Of a DNA stretch of 46,138 nt, positions 9,536 through 17,749 are shown piece after piece. The notes beneath the pieces were generated by a model. The model did no database searches. It had not been told where the DNA came from and saw only the letters and a program-made list of their open reading frames with translations. The stretch is from Verrucomicrobiota bacterium (lineage in GTDB: Bacteria; Verrucomicrobiota; Verrucomicrobiia; Limisphaerales; J093): assembly GCA_016871715.1 (NCBI GenBank), contig VHCO01000031.1, positions 1 through 46,138 of the forward strand. Reading direction: 5' to 3'. Position numbers and translations under genes: made by a program. Numbering within the stretch: the first letter of the stretch is position 1; each line of letters opens with the position of its first letter.

Positions 9536-9742
9536 TTACCGCTCAGGATGGTGGCAGAACGACGGCAGTCTCAGGAGGCCGGATGAAACCAGGGTGAATG
9601 TGGCAATGCCCGATTCAATCGCCAACGCCCAGAAGGCCACCATACCGAGCGCAATCAGCGACTGGCCGTCAATCATCACCGGATTCGCCCGGGCGGAGAC
9701 CGGGAAGAACAAGAGGACGTCGATGGCGAGGCGTGCGCTCAT
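9536..9742 (-). CDS. Short membrane protein, probably truncated
   Basis: 68 residues from the ATG at 9742. Two hydrophobic stretches (LAIDVLLFFPVSA and SLIALGMVAFWALAIESGIATF) suggest a signal or membrane anchor followed by a membrane helix. I do not recognise the family. It stops 1 bp before the start of the GNAT gene. It overlaps the C-terminal end of the gene starting at 10235 in another frame, so only one reading of 9669-9742 can be right. It may be the N-terminal remnant of a longer membrane protein. Confidence 0.45.
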   Translation of the reverse strand: MSARLAIDVLLFFPVSARANPVMIDGQSLIALGMVAFWALAIESGIATFTLVSSGLLRLPSFCHHPER

Positions 9743-10235
9743 GGTGTCCCCGAACCTGAGAGGCGAGCGACCGTCGCCGGCAGGAACGCTGGAGCGCACG
9801 AGACGCTCTCGAACTGTCTCCCAACGTGGCTCGAGGCTCGGTGCTCTCCGCCGGTTGCGATGGATGGGATGGAGGATGTGACTTCTCCTGGTGCTTCTCA
9901 ATCACGCTCATCCATCCGATCGGCTCTGCATGAATGACGTCACCCGAGAGATTGACATAGTATGTCACACCGTCTGCCGTGCCAGGGCTTCTGTAATCAA
10001 TCATCCACCCCAGCGCGAATCCTGGCCACTCGCCTGCGGTAGGGTGACTGTGAAGACGAAAGGTAAACACTGTAGCGTTGTGGGGAAGTGGGGGTCGGAA
10101 AGGAGCCATAGCATCATCGCACAGGTTCCGTGCTTCTGTGATTGTGCGCGAGAAGTGAGCGAGAACCAACCAGAGGACCGTTACCGTGACCGCTAAGGAC
10201 ACAACAGTCCAGCCTCTGCGTTCGCGCATTGTCAT
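9669..10235 (-). CDS. Hypothetical single-pass membrane protein
   Basis: 188 residues. One N-terminal helix at about 10-27 (TVVSLAVTVTVLWLVLAHF) is followed by an extracytoplasmic region with ordinary composition up to about residue 115. The remainder is Ser/Pro/Arg-rich and overlaps another small gene, so the true stop may be earlier or a frameshift may exist near 9885. No family is recognised. Confidence 0.45.
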   Translation of the reverse strand: MTMRERRGWTVVSLAVTVTVLWLVLAHFSRTITEARNLCDDAMAPFRPPLPHNATVFTFRLHSHPTAGEWPGFALGWMIDYRSPGTADGVTYYVNLSGDVIHAEPIGWMSVIEKHQEKSHPPSHPSQPAESTEPRATLGDSSRASRALQRSCRRRSLASQVRGHHERTPRHRRPLVLPGLRPGESGDD

Positions 10236-10522
10236 TGGAGCTTACAAGTAATATATGCGCTATTAGACCCATTTTTGTGCGTTATAGCCGGACTGTACTC
10301 TCGTCAACTGGCTGGTCAAGAAGTCTGTATTCGAGCGCGGAGGTGAATATGGAGACTGGAAACACCACACGGGTCTGCCGGCACCGAGTGCTTCCGGATC
10401 TCAAAGAGACGGCGAAAGGACGACGTGGTAATGGCGTTGGCCCCAAGATAATGGCGAAGGCCCCGTGCGTTCGGTGCGCAGACCAGTAGCTCGCGTTTCA
10501 GCCAAGGCCCAACCGGTCCACC
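10236..10522. other. Gene-poor spacer before minisatellite
   Basis: No convincing coding region, RNA or terminator is visible. Local composition is less GC-rich than in the neighbours (for example ttacaagtaatatatgcgctattag near 10250), which fits a promoter region for the gene starting at 10235, but no -35/-10 pair stands out. Confidence 0.4.
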
Positions 10523-11024
10523 CTGGAGGGGCGAGCTCTGCGAGCCCTCGAATCACAGAGCGCGAGTCGCAAGTCCGCGGTGTGGAGTCCGACGGGGAAA
10601 CCGTGGCGTCGCGGAGCTCCGCCCTCGAAGGCAGTCCGCACTGGAGGGGCGAGCTCTGCGAGCCCTCGAATCACAGAGCGCGAGTCGCAAGTCCGCGGTG
10701 TGGAGTCCGACGGGGAAGCCATGGCGTCGCGGAGCTCCGCCCTCGAAGGCGGTCCGCGCTGGAGGGGCGAGCTCTGCGAGCCCTCGAATCACAGAGCGCA
10801 AGTCGCAAGTCCGCGGTGTGGAATCCGACGGGGAAACCGTGGCGTCGCGGAGCTCCGCCCTCCAGGGCGGTCCGCGCTGGAGGGGCGAGCTCTGCGAGCC
10901 CTCGAATCACAGAGCGCAAGTCGCAAGTCCGCGGTGTGGAATCCGACGGGGAAACCGTGGCGTCGCGGAGCTCCGCCCTCCAGGGCAGTCCACCCTGGAG
11001 GGGCGAGCTCTGCGAGCCCTCGAT
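10523..11024. repeat. 118-bp minisatellite, four full units plus a partial fifth
   Basis: Units begin at 10523, 10641, 10759, 10877 and 10995 (ctggaggggcgagctctgcg), an exact 118-bp period. The 118-bp spacing is not a multiple of three, so the same repeat is read in successive frames, which explains the long ORFs without stops on both strands (Arg/Ser/Gly/Ala-rich). Variants between units are point changes such as agcgcgagtcg/agcgcaagtcg and ctcgaaggc/ctccagggc. I do not call these ORFs genes. The array lies 3' of the E1-like operon. Confidence 0.95.
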
Positions 11025-11066
11025 CCCAAATCCCAAATCCTGAATCTCGACTCTCGATCTCTGCGG

Positions 11067-11390
11067 TTACGGTTTGGCGCGGAACGCAGTCAGCAGCGCG
11101 GTTGCCTTGGCGCCGAGTGCGTTGGCCAGGGGCGCGAGCCTGTCGCGATGCTGGTAGCCGGCGGCGGCCAACAGAAGCAGCAGGACGAGAAGCTGAAGAC
11201 GGCGCCGGCTGCGCCTTGACGGTCTCGCCGGCGTTCGCGACGACGACCGGTTGGTGGAGGCCGAGGGTGGGGAAGGGCGCGCGAGCGCACGACCCGGAGG
11301 CGGGTGTGAGGAGGGCTTCGCCCCGGGCGAGATGACGACCTCATCGATGAGTTCACCGGTTCGGGGATCGAAGACAAGGCGCTTGCTCAT
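11067..11390 (-). CDS. Small membrane protein with FDPRTGEL motif
   Basis: 107 residues and the last gene of the JAB/E2/E1 operon, starting 16 bp after the E1-like gene ends. Residues 5-15 (LVFDPRTGELI) repeat the motif found in the 67-residue protein at 12676 (LQFDPRTGELV). A Pro/Ser/Arg-rich linker follows, then a membrane helix at about 65-80 (LQLLVLLLLLAAAGY) after a basic cluster (RPSRRSRRR), placing the N-terminus in the cytoplasm. No enzyme motif is visible. I infer that it displays the FDPRTGEL segment at the membrane for one of the operon enzymes. Confidence 0.7.
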   Translation of the reverse strand: MSKRLVFDPRTGELIDEVVISPGAKPSSHPPPGRALARPSPPSASTNRSSSRTPARPSRRSRRRLQLLVLLLLLAAAGYQHRDRLAPLANALGAKATALLTAFRAKP

Positions 11391-11406
11391 GGTGGGGGGG
11401 AGAGGA

Positions 11407-12666
11407 TCAGCCCGAGATGAGCTGACCGCAGACCAAACAAGCGGGATCGCGCTGGGTGCGGATGCCGTACCAGCGGAGGATCGAGTTGCGGTTGTAGAAG
11501 TACTCCATGCGGGGCCAGGCGCGGTAGATGAGGTCGCGACGATTCACCCAGAGATAGAAGTCCGCCACCAGGTCTTCGGCCACGGACTGCATGCCGGCGG
11601 CCGTGCCTTCGGACAAGGCGACTAATGCCAGCTTCACCATCATGTTGGTGATGGGCAGGATGTCCGAGGAAAGGCCGACCTGAACGGTCGCTTGGAGCTG
11701 ATCCGGTGCGGTGTAGGCCGGCAGGTCCCGGCGAGCCTGCTCGATCGTCGAGACCTCGGCGGGGGTTTGCAGCAGGCCTTGGCCGAAGAGACAGCTCAAG
11801 CAAGGGCCAGCCCCTGGGCGAGCGCGGAGGACATCGCCGCCGGCGGCGCGGGTGATGGCACGACCGAAGAGGGCCGTGCGGCCGGTTTGGAGGGCGAAGT
11901 GGTTGACGTTGAAGCGGCTGGCGTTGTCGTCCGTGACAGAGATGACGAGGTCGGCGCCGGCACAGCGCTGGCGCAGGAGCGGGAGGCGCCGGTTGATGTC
12001 CACCTCGAAGGTGCGGACCTCGCAGAAGGGGTTCTTCGAGAGAATCGCGTCTCGCACGACGCGGGTTTTGAATCGGCCCAGGTCCTGGATACGGCCGGTG
12101 TGGCGGGCGAGGTTGGCCAGTTCGAGGCGATCGAAGTCGAGCAGATCGAAGCGGCCGACGCCGGCCTTGGCCAACTCGATGGCGATCTGAGAGCCGAAGC
12201 TGCCGAGCCCGACGATGACCACGCGCTTGCGCTCGAGCGCCTCGACCTCGAGCAACCCGCGGCTGCGGGAATAGAGCTCCGAGTGGGCTGGGACATAGCG
12301 CAGGTCGCAGGCCACCTTGCGGTCCGGGGCGCAGAGGCAGGCATGGGGCGCGAGGCTACCGTTGCGCCAGTGGAAGACGGAAAGCACGGCCTGACGAAAA
12401 GGCATCCCGGCCGAGCCGAGCTCGGCGCGAACCTCCTGGACGACGCGTGCCTCGGTTGGCTCGGGCTGGCTACCCTCCGGCGGGAACGCAAAAAAGCAGC
12501 CCAGCGGATAGCCGGATGGGGCGACGGCGGGGGTGCGGGCAAACACATGGAAGACGCCCTCGCCACGCCACTCGTAGGCGACGCCCTTGAAGCGCCAGCG
12601 GCGCGGCGAGACCTGACGGAAGAGCGCCTGCACTTGGGATTCGTCGGCGTAGACCAGGGGATGCAT
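11407..12666 (-). CDS. E1-like (ThiF/MoeB/HesA) adenylyltransferase
   Basis: 419 residues. The Rossmann nucleotide site is VVIVGLGSFGSQIAIELAKAG (149-169; shown region carries GxGxxG), followed by DLLDFDRLELANLARH with the adenylation aspartate/asparagine/arginine set. The structural zinc pairs C289-x2-C292 and C410-x2-C413 fit ThiF/MoeB enzymes. The N-terminal ~145 residues belong to no family I can name. E1-like enzymes adenylate the C-terminus of a ubiquitin-like protein or peptide and pass it to a cysteine. The neighbouring E2 and JAB genes argue for conjugation rather than molybdopterin or thiamin synthesis. A gagga Shine-Dalgarno-like site lies just upstream of the ATG at 12666, 9 bp after the small upstream gene. 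Confidence 0.88.
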   Translation of the reverse strand: MHPLVYADESQVQALFRQVSPRRWRFKGVAYEWRGEGVFHVFARTPAVAPSGYPLGCFFAFPPEGSQPEPTEARVVQEVRAELGSAGMPFRQAVLSVFHWRNGSLAPHACLCAPDRKVACDLRYVPAHSELYSRSRGLLEVEALERKRVVIVGLGSFGSQIAIELAKAGVGRFDLLDFDRLELANLARHTGRIQDLGRFKTRVVRDAILSKNPFCEVRTFEVDINRRLPLLRQRCAGADLVISVTDDNASRFNVNHFALQTGRTALFGRAITRAAGGDVLRARPGAGPCLSCLFGQGLLQTPAEVSTIEQARRDLPAYTAPDQLQATVQVGLSSDILPITNMMVKLALVALSEGTAAGMQSVAEDLVADFYLWVNRRDLIYRAWPRMEYFYNRNSILRWYGIRTQRDPACLVCGQLISG

Positions 12667-12675
12667 GAGGCGTCC

Positions 12676-12879
12676 TCAATGGGGTAGTGCGAAGCCGTCG
12701 GTGGCGATCTGGTCGACCACGGTCACGTCGGGGTCGAGGGCCTTGAGGTCCTGTTTGTTCACCACCACGAGCTCGCCCGTGCGGGGGTCGAACTGGAGCG
12801 TGTTCTCGGTGACGTGGCCGGCATTCTGGGACGCCAGTTCCTCGCCCAGGGCGGCTGTCTTGCTGTTCTTGGTAGACAT
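12676..12879 (-). CDS. 67-residue operon protein with FDPRTGEL motif; candidate conjugated protein
   Basis: 67 residues from the ATG at 12879; a TTG at 12930 would add 17 residues. It sits between the E2-like and E1-like genes, where ubiquitin-like operons often encode the modifier. Residues 29-40 contain LQFDPRTGELVV, also present in the membrane protein at 11067. The C-terminus ends DGFALPH without a di-glycine, and no beta-grasp pattern is clear, so I cannot call it a ubiquitin. It could be a modifier needing C-terminal trimming by the JAB protease, a substrate, or an adaptor. Confidence 0.6.
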   Translation of the reverse strand: MSTKNSKTAALGEELASQNAGHVTENTLQFDPRTGELVVVNKQDLKALDPDVTVVDQIATDGFALPH

Positions 12880-12931
12880 GGTGTTGAGGCGTTCGGAAGG
12901 CGATACGGCCGGTTCCGCGTTCCTATTCAAT

Positions 12932-13366
12932 TCAGGAGTGGAGGAAGTGATCGATGGGTTTGCCGGTCAGCATGTGGTTTTCATAGGCCTCGAGCCAGAC
13001 CAAGCACTTCAAGGCAACCTTGTACAGGGTCACATTCGGATGCCAGTTAGCCGGCTTGTAGTGGCACAGTTGAATCTGGTTTCCGTCCGGGCTCAGCAGG
13101 TGCATGTCGTGCGAAGGGGAGCGTTGGGCCAGGCTCTGCCCGGCGCGATCCCGCAGGTCCGCCGGCGTCATCACGTAGGCGCGCGGGATCGAGTTGGGGT
13201 AGTCGGGCGGGATTCGGATGCGCAGTTGATAGGCCTGGCCGGACGAGCATTTCAGCCCCACGCGCAGGCTGAAGGTTTCCGGATTGTAACGGTCTACGAA
13301 GGCGGACCGCCGGGAGAAGTTCTGCTCGAGGATGGTCTTCTCGATGCGATAGCGGGTGGAGTCCAT
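12932..13366 (-). CDS. E2-like ubiquitin-conjugating enzyme fold protein
   Basis: 144 residues from the ATG at 13366. The layout follows the E2 fold: N-terminal helix, strands ending YQLRIRIPPDYPNSIP (46-61, the YP..P signature), a histidine-containing segment, DGNQIQLCHYKPANWHP with a cysteine at 101 in the position of the catalytic E2 cysteine and the typical downstream tryptophan, then C-terminal helices. Length matches a minimal E2. It should accept an activated modifier from the E1-like enzyme. It follows the JAB gene by 74 bp and precedes the 67-residue gene by 52 bp. An inactive RWD-like relative is possible, but the cysteine makes catalysis plausible. Confidence 0.82.
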   Translation of the reverse strand: MDSTRYRIEKTILEQNFSRRSAFVDRYNPETFSLRVGLKCSSGQAYQLRIRIPPDYPNSIPRAYVMTPADLRDRAGQSLAQRSPSHDMHLLSPDGNQIQLCHYKPANWHPNVTLYKVALKCLVWLEAYENHMLTGKPIDHFLHS

Positions 13367-13440
13367 GGCTGGAGAGGGGCTGTGGATACGTCCGGGTTGT
13401 GTGGCTTCAAGGGTGCAAGAGCTCGGGGGCTGGCGAAGGG

Positions 13441-14442
13441 TCAATCCGCTGGCCCCGCCTGCGGCGGCAGCGGCGGGGCCTGAGCCAGCGGCGAGGCGGC
13501 GCCGGCGGGGGGAACGAACGCGGGGAAATCGAGCGGGGGCCCCACGACCTGGTCTTGGCTCACGAAGAAGAAGCCGGCGGCGGGGTAGTCCGGCGGATAG
13601 ACTAGCGCCGCAGGTTGATCCTCCAACTCGAAGAGGATTCGAACCGTTTCGTCTCGGCCGAGGCGGATCTCGGCGCCGGGGCAGCGGTCGCGAATCCAAT
13701 CGTAATAGAAGCGGAGTTCCTGTTGACCGACCTCGGCGTTGAGCCAGTGGTGCCGCTTGAACTCCGGCTTGGCCGCCACGACGGACCGGAGCAGGCGAAG
13801 CCGGTTGGCAGGGACGGACCCTGGCGGAGTCGCGGGAGAGTAGTTCCAGCCATCTAAACGGCCGCCGATGCGCTCGCGGTACGGGCTGAGGCCGGGCAAG
13901 AGCATCCACTCGACCTCGTCGGGTCGGGGCCGAGGGCCACGTTCGTAGAGGAAACCGTTCAGTTGGGGAGCGGCGTCGCCCAAGGTGCCGATGATCAGGA
14001 AAAAGCGGCCCAAGCCATAGCCGATCATCGCGCGGCGGACGGTGTCGCTGTCGTGGCCGCTGGGCCGAGCCAACCCGAGGCGGTGGTGGCTGTGCCACTC
14101 CCCGATGTGCTGCAAGCCGTACTCGTGGATGAGCAAGTCGCCACAGGCTTTGAGAAATCCGCGGTCTTGGGTGAAGAAGGTGGCCGTGCCCCGCGCCTCG
14201 GGCCCCGGGCCGATGACGTACTGGATGGCCGGACAACCCGTATGTGTCCAGAAGCCAAAACAGTCGCCCCCGGTCTCGCGGTCGGGGCAATCGAGCATGC
14301 ACCGCGCGAGGTACTCGACTTCGCTGGCGAAGGTGAGCACCCGGCGGGGAGGGGCGACGTTGGCGGGATCCGACTGCGGGAGGCAAGCCGGCTCGAGGCT
14401 GGAGTCGGTGAAGCCCATTAGCGGAGTGTTCAATCGTGTCAT
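13441..14442 (-). CDS. JAB/MPN (JAMM) metalloprotease, deubiquitinase-like
   Basis: About 333 residues from the ATG at 14442; the in-frame start at 14616 would add 58 residues of low-complexity leader. The JAMM zinc motif is complete: glutamate in DRETGGDCFGF, then GEWHSHHRLGLARPSGHD with H-x-H, serine and aspartate in register. Such proteins remove ubiquitin-like modifiers or process their C-termini. The second half contains RILFELEDQPAALVYPPDYP, which looks like the YPPDYP turn of an E2/RWD fold, so the protein may be a JAB-E2-like fusion. The tail is Pro/Ala-rich. It is the first gene of the operon and faces the caspase gene at 14840 across a shared upstream region. Confidence 0.82.
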   Translation of the reverse strand: MTRLNTPLMGFTDSSLEPACLPQSDPANVAPPRRVLTFASEVEYLARCMLDCPDRETGGDCFGFWTHTGCPAIQYVIGPGPEARGTATFFTQDRGFLKACGDLLIHEYGLQHIGEWHSHHRLGLARPSGHDSDTVRRAMIGYGLGRFFLIIGTLGDAAPQLNGFLYERGPRPRPDEVEWMLLPGLSPYRERIGGRLDGWNYSPATPPGSVPANRLRLLRSVVAAKPEFKRHHWLNAEVGQQELRFYYDWIRDRCPGAEIRLGRDETVRILFELEDQPAALVYPPDYPAAGFFFVSQDQVVGPPLDFPAFVPPAGAASPLAQAPPLPPQAGPAD

Positions 14443-14839
14443 GGTCAAGCGCCAGCCCAGGCTAGCGTGACTCAATACGGTGGACACCCCGATCTCATTC
14501 AGCGGCGCCGGTGGGAGTCGGAGAGGTCGCCGAGGCGTCCGAGGGGGATCGGCGCCGGGCGCGCCGGTGCACCGCGCCGTTGGCAGCGGGGCTTGACGTC
14601 CGGTCCAGGTCCCCATTAGCCTCCGCGTTCATCCGTGTGCCTGGTTTGTTTGGATGAGCTTCCTTTTCGCAGGTTGGGGGCGCGTGGTGCCCGCGAGACG
14701 CCCGATGGGGAGGAGGACCTGTCTGGGGCTGCGCCTGGTCTGCCGGGATGCTGGTAGCTTGGCACGAGCTTCATTCGGATCGGGCGACGCAAGCCGTGCC
14801 GCACGCGCTTGGTCGAGTTTCACCTCCTTCTGACCGTCC
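14443..14839. promoter_or_regulatory. Divergent intergenic region, conjugation operon / caspase gene
   Basis: About 400 bp separate the divergent JAB and caspase-FGE start codons, so promoters for both should lie here. I see no clear sigma-70 boxes, terminators or operator palindromes. A short ORF on the minus strand (14616-14804) has no coding character. The shared region is the only sequence hint that the two divisions are co-regulated. Confidence 0.4.
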
Positions 14840-17671
14840 ATGGACACCACAGGCCAAGCCGCCAAGTGGGCGATCCTCATCGGGATCAACGGCTACGACC
14901 GGAGCCTCGGGAGACTGAAGTACTGCGTCCGGGACTGCCGGCGGGTGGCGGCGGCGTTGCCTGCGGGCGATGCCGGCTTCACGTTCGAGCGGGTTTTGGT
15001 GATGTCGGATGACGCGGAGCAAGGGCACCGCCCCACCTACACGAACATCATTGGCTGGCTGGCCTCGTGGTTGAGCCGGCCTGGCAGCCAGGACACCGTG
15101 TTGGTGTACTTTGCCGGCCACGGCATCGAGCGGGATGGGAAGTGCTACCTGGTGCCGCAGGATGCCCAGTACCATACGCTCGAGCAGACCGGTATCCCAG
15201 TTCACTACGTGCAGGAGAAACTGCGACAGTGCCGGGCCCGGCAGAAGATCCTGGTGCTGGACACCTGCCACTCTGGGGCGGGGCGCGATGTGAACGCGCT
15301 TTCGGCGGGGATGCTAGCGGCGCTGGCCGCGGGGGAGGGCATCTATACGATCACCTCCTGCAACAAGAACGAGCGCTCCTATGAGTTTGACGAGGTCGAA
15401 CAGGGTGCCTTCTCGCACTTCTTCGCGGCCGCCTTGGAAGGCGAATGTGTCCCGGACAGCCAAGGCCGCCTGACCGCGGACGGCGTCTACCAATGGGTGT
15501 TCGAGAAGGTCAACGATTGGGCGGCCGCCCGCGGGCTCTCCCAGCAGCCCCAACGCATCTGCGAAGGCCAGGGGACGATCACGCTCGCCCAGGGCTCGGT
15601 CCGGTCGCTCGGAGAGGCCGGCCAGGCTGGCGAGACCTCGAGCTCGGGCGGCGGTGCGCGTCTGAGGGAGGCAGGTCCGCCCCCGAACGAAACCGCTGTC
15701 GCGAGCGTTGCCGAGTTGCTCCGCCAGGCGGTTCTGCTCGAACAGCGCGGTTCGCCGCAGGGAGCGCTGTCGACGTTGCTCAAGGCCGCCCAGTACGATC
15801 CTGAGACCGTCGCCCCGCACCTCAAGAGCCTGCGCCGCCGCCTCGCCCGTGGGGCGACAGTATTCGCTGCGCCCGCTCCGGGCGAGGTGCAGGAACCGGT
15901 AGTCGAACCGAAGGATGAGACGGTCCCCGGTTCCCGCGGGCGTGGTCGGCTCTGGATTGGCGTGTGCTCGGTTCTCGTTCTGCTGGCGCTGGTGGCCGGC
16001 CTCGGTTTCTGGCCCAGAGGGGCCAAAGCCCTGCTCAACCCGGCGGGCAAGGGCAGCGTCACCCCCGGCCAAGCGCCCACATCGACCGCCGGCCGGGTGG
16101 TGTCGCTGACCGTTCGCCCGGCGGGCACAACGGTCGTGCTGGCCGAGCAAGGCCTACCGGTCTCGACCCAGGTGGTGGTCGGCGTGAATCCGGTGGTCTT
16201 CAACAATCTGGCGCCCGGGCAGTACTCAGTCACCCTGAGCCGAGAGGGCTATCGGTCTCGCTCGCTCGAGATTGGCGCCTTCGAGACCCACTTCTCGACG
16301 GAGGTCGAGGTCCAGGCCCTGATGCGGGTGCAGGTCCAGTCCGACCAACTGTTGAGGGATTGTTCCCTGTGGGGTCGCAGCCCCGCTCGGGCCCCGGACT
16401 ACCTGGCGCCCGGGGCCAGCCGTGAATTTGCCGGCACCAATTGGTATCGGGTGGCCATGTTAGGCGTGCGGCAGGAATGGACCGACCTGCCCGGTTTGCC
16501 GCCTGGCGGTTACATCGTCGAGGCGAGGAACCGTCCGGGTGACTCCCTCAACCGGGCGGTGAGCCTTGCGCCGGGGGACAACCAAGTGTCGTTGCGTTTC
16601 GGTGTCCGGGAAGCTGTCGATTGGGTCATCAGCCCGGTGCCGGAGCGCATCTTTCAGCGGGATTTCTACGGGGTCGAACAGCAGCTTAAGGATACGATCA
16701 TGGAGGGGCCGAACACCTTGAAGGTCCAGATGCTCACGCGCAACCAGCAGCTTTACATGTTGGTGGCCGAAGCCGCCGGGCACATCCCCGTGACCAGCGT
16801 TGTGCAATTCGTCCCCCAGTCCGGGTCCGTGCCGGGGAAAAGCGCCATCCGCTCGCGCAGGCTAACGCACACCCTCTTGCCCCGGCGTTCACCCCAGGTC
16901 GGGGAGCGTTGGACCAATTCGATCGGCATGGTCTTCTTGCCTGTCGGCGATTTTTGGGCCTGCGAGACCGAGACGCGGCGACGGGATTACCGGGCGTTCG
17001 CCGACACGAGCCTGGTCGCTCCGGGAACCAGCCGGATGAAAGTCATCACGGCGCAGGGCGAGGAGGATTCGGCGAGCCATACTTGGGAGCAACCCGGCTA
17101 TGCCCCGGAAACCCGGGACAAAGCCCTCTTTCCCGAACACCCGGTGGTGGGCGTGGATTGGGCCGATGCGATGGGCTTCTGCCGTTGGCTGACCGAGACC
17201 GAGCGGAGGTTGTACGACGCCGGCGCGGAGGGACTGGCGATGGGCTTGGCCTATCGTCTCCCGACCAACGCCGAGTGGACCCTCCTGGCGGGCGGCAGCC
17301 AGTACCCGTGGGGAGACGAGGCTGCGGCCATGGCCGGCAATTACGCCACCGTCTCGACGCGCGACGACCAGTGGCCCCCGAATTGGGTCACCCTGCCGCG
17401 GTCGAAGTACGTCGATAGCTTTCCGCGCACGAGTCCGGTCCGCTCCTTCCGGCCCAACCGGCCGGGAGGTTTCTATGACCTCGGCGGAAACGCCGCCGAA
17501 TGGTGTCTGGACGGAGCCAGCAACGACGCGCTCCGCGCCCCGCGGCCCAGCGCCCGCGGGGGGAGTTGGGCGACCTGGGACTTCACGGAGATGGAGACCA
17601 CCCGCCGGCGCGAGTTCGGACCGACCGAGCGCAGTGACCGGATTGGATTCCGAGTCATCATCGCCCACTGA
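14840..17671 (+). CDS. Caspase-like protease with PEGA and FGE/C-type-lectin-fold domain
   Basis: 943 residues. Residues 1-250 are a C14 caspase-like domain with the dyad H94 (VYFAGHGIE) and C143 (VLDTCHSGAG). A helical linker follows, then one membrane helix at about 370-391 (LWIGVCSVLVLLALVAG). A PEGA domain lies at about 415-480 (NPVVFNNLAPGQYSVTLSREGYRS). Residues ~688-943 form a sulfatase-modifying-factor (FGE) domain: TNSIGMVFLPVGDF, HPVVGVDWADAMGFCRWL, YRLPTNAEWTLLAGG, YPWGDE, GFYDLGGNAAEWC, IGFRV. The strand after RGGSW lacks the catalytic cysteines of true FGE, so the domain is more likely a binding module. Topology predicts a cytoplasmic protease and an extracytoplasmic sensor. It faces the E1/E2/JAB operon. 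Confidence 0.92.
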   Translation: MDTTGQAAKWAILIGINGYDRSLGRLKYCVRDCRRVAAALPAGDAGFTFERVLVMSDDAEQGHRPTYTNIIGWLASWLSRPGSQDTVLVYFAGHGIERDGKCYLVPQDAQYHTLEQTGIPVHYVQEKLRQCRARQKILVLDTCHSGAGRDVNALSAGMLAALAAGEGIYTITSCNKNERSYEFDEVEQGAFSHFFAAALEGECVPDSQGRLTADGVYQWVFEKVNDWAAARGLSQQPQRICEGQGTITLAQGSVRSLGEAGQAGETSSSGGGARLREAGPPPNETAVASVAELLRQAVLLEQRGSPQGALSTLLKAAQYDPETVAPHLKSLRRRLARGATVFAAPAPGEVQEPVVEPKDETVPGSRGRGRLWIGVCSVLVLLALVAGLGFWPRGAKALLNPAGKGSVTPGQAPTSTAGRVVSLTVRPAGTTVVLAEQGLPVSTQVVVGVNPVVFNNLAPGQYSVTLSREGYRSRSLEIGAFETHFSTEVEVQALMRVQVQSDQLLRDCSLWGRSPARAPDYLAPGASREFAGTNWYRVAMLGVRQEWTDLPGLPPGGYIVEARNRPGDSLNRAVSLAPGDNQVSLRFGVREAVDWVISPVPERIFQRDFYGVEQQLKDTIMEGPNTLKVQMLTRNQQLYMLVAEAAGHIPVTSVVQFVPQSGSVPGKSAIRSRRLTHTLLPRRSPQVGERWTNSIGMVFLPVGDFWACETETRRRDYRAFADTSLVAPGTSRMKVITAQGEEDSASHTWEQPGYAPETRDKALFPEHPVVGVDWADAMGFCRWLTETERRLYDAGAEGLAMGLAYRLPTNAEWTLLAGGSQYPWGDEAAAMAGNYATVSTRDDQWPPNWVTLPRSKYVDSFPRTSPVRSFRPNRPGGFYDLGGNAAEWCLDGASNDALRAPRPSARGGSWATWDFTEMETTRRREFGPTERSDRIGFRVIIAH

Positions 17672-17749
17672 GTTGCGCACGGCCTCGGGTCCTCTCCTCC
17701 CGCCAGCGCGGACTGGACATTTGCGGTTTGCCACGCTAAATCGTGCGCC

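Noticed and set aside
10465..11335. Several long ORFs on both strands
   Set aside because: They lie in the 118-bp minisatellite and read the same repeat in successive frames; no start site or unique domain.
11692..12687. 331-residue open frame on the plus strand across the E1 gene
   Set aside because: Antisense of the E1-like gene, which has full nucleotide-binding and zinc motifs. The plus frame is low-complexity Ala/Gly/Glu-rich.
12676..12879. Classical ubiquitin-like (beta-grasp) protein
   Set aside because: The gene is in the expected place but the sequence has no beta-grasp pattern and no terminal glycines. It is kept only as a candidate modifier or substrate.
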